In this document: positions 43,037-43,228 of the stretch, in pieces | Layout of the letters: each line of letters begins with the position of its first letter | Position numbering within the stretch: position 1 is the stretch's first letter | Assembly: GCA_017404065.1 (NCBI GenBank) | Contig: JAFRDB010000053.1 | Span: 1 to 43,228 of the forward strand | DNA from: Clostridia bacterium | Lineage (GTDB): Bacteria > Bacillota > Clostridia > UBA1381 | Direction of reading: 5' to 3' | DNA: 43,228 nucleotides | The notes under the pieces: generated by a model | What the model saw: the letters and a program-made list of their open reading frames with translations, nothing else | Told to the model about the DNA's origin: nothing | Database searches by the model: none | Position numbers and translations under genes: made by a program

Positions 43037-43228
43037 GAACAAACCGGCGCTAATATAATTATCCGATAAATTTCAGTTTATCGGGGAGATGTTTGCGGTG
43101 TAGCTCTGCTGTCCCTGCCTTGGGGCAGGGTGGCGCGGCGACGATAGGAGCCGTGACGGGTTGGGGGCTACGGTAGCCACAGATTATGTTTAAAACCACT
43201 AATTTATCTCGTTCGATAGTGCCGTAAA
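43037..43228. repeat. Partial copy of the palindromic MITE-like repeat (copy 3), cut by the window edge
   Basis: AACAAACCGGCGCTAATATA then ATCCGATAAATTTCAGTTTA and TCGGGG match the left end of the 25828 copy. TGTTTGCGGTGTAGCTCTGC then TGTCCCTGCC, and later GGGTTGGGGGCT and CCACTAATTTATCTCG, follow in the same order. The internal G+C-rich part is shorter than in copy 2. The right arm lies beyond the window. Confidence 0.8.

Overview
The window comes from a low-to-mid G+C anaerobic Firmicute, most likely a Ruminococcus-like member of the Clostridia (Oscillospirales). The grounds are the canonical Firmicute S10-spc-alpha gene order, a zinc-type S14, a zinc-free S4, a KOW-domain gene between map and infA, strong AGGAGG ribosome binding sites, TTGACA-17-TATAAT promoters, and a decayed dockerin-type sequence near the right end. 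Species cannot be fixed from sequence reading alone.

Region 1 (1-326) is a partial copy of a long palindromic, MITE-like repeat that recurs at 25.8-26.2 kb and at the right edge. Region 2 (327-17155) is one uninterrupted, co-directional ribosomal superoperon. A promoter at 327-355 and a leader of about 345 nt containing an intrinsic terminator are followed by rpsJ-rplC-rplD-rplW-rplB-rpsS-rplV-rpsC-rplP-rpmC-rpsQ-rplN-rplX-rplE-rpsN-rpsH-rplF-rplR-rpsE-rpmD-rplO-secY-adk-map-KOW-infA-rpmJ-rpsM-rpsK-rpsD-rpoA-rplQ. It ends in a strong bidirectional terminator. Three copies of a ~105-nt hairpin element (after rpsH, and twice after rpoA) and a larger hairpin of the same kind (after rpmJ) sit in its intercistronic gaps.

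Region 3 (17160-34797) is a surface-polysaccharide locus made of several transcripts on both strands. It encodes a GT2 glycosyltransferase, an initiating polyprenyl-phosphate sugar phosphotransferase, a Wzx-like flippase, a ferredoxin/FrhB-type protein, a DUF1972-type GT4 enzyme and a CDP-glycerol glycerophosphotransferase-like enzyme. A long + strand operon from a promoter at 26240 then encodes a Wzy-like polymerase, a GT4 enzyme, a polysaccharide pyruvyl transferase family protein, a serine-acetyltransferase-like protein, a membrane-anchored metallophosphoesterase, and two membrane proteins with one TM segment near each end. The second of these ends in a degenerate GGDEF domain. Together they describe lipid-linked repeat-unit assembly, export, polymerisation, decoration and probably chain-length or c-di-GMP-linked control. 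Repeat elements fill the ~1 kb gap at 25.3-26.2 kb.

Region 4 (34878-41455) holds an AAA-ATPase-like protein without the usual C-terminal nuclease domain, an amidohydrolase, a PAS-GGDEF(degenerate)-EAL protein whose EAL motifs look intact, a cysteine-paired DUF6062-like protein, and radA. Region 5 (41500-43000) has a promoter with an adjacent perfect palindrome, a frameshifted pseudogene of a secreted dockerin-like protein, a small secreted protein and a 57-residue protein of unknown role, closed by a terminator. The window ends inside another copy of the palindromic repeat.
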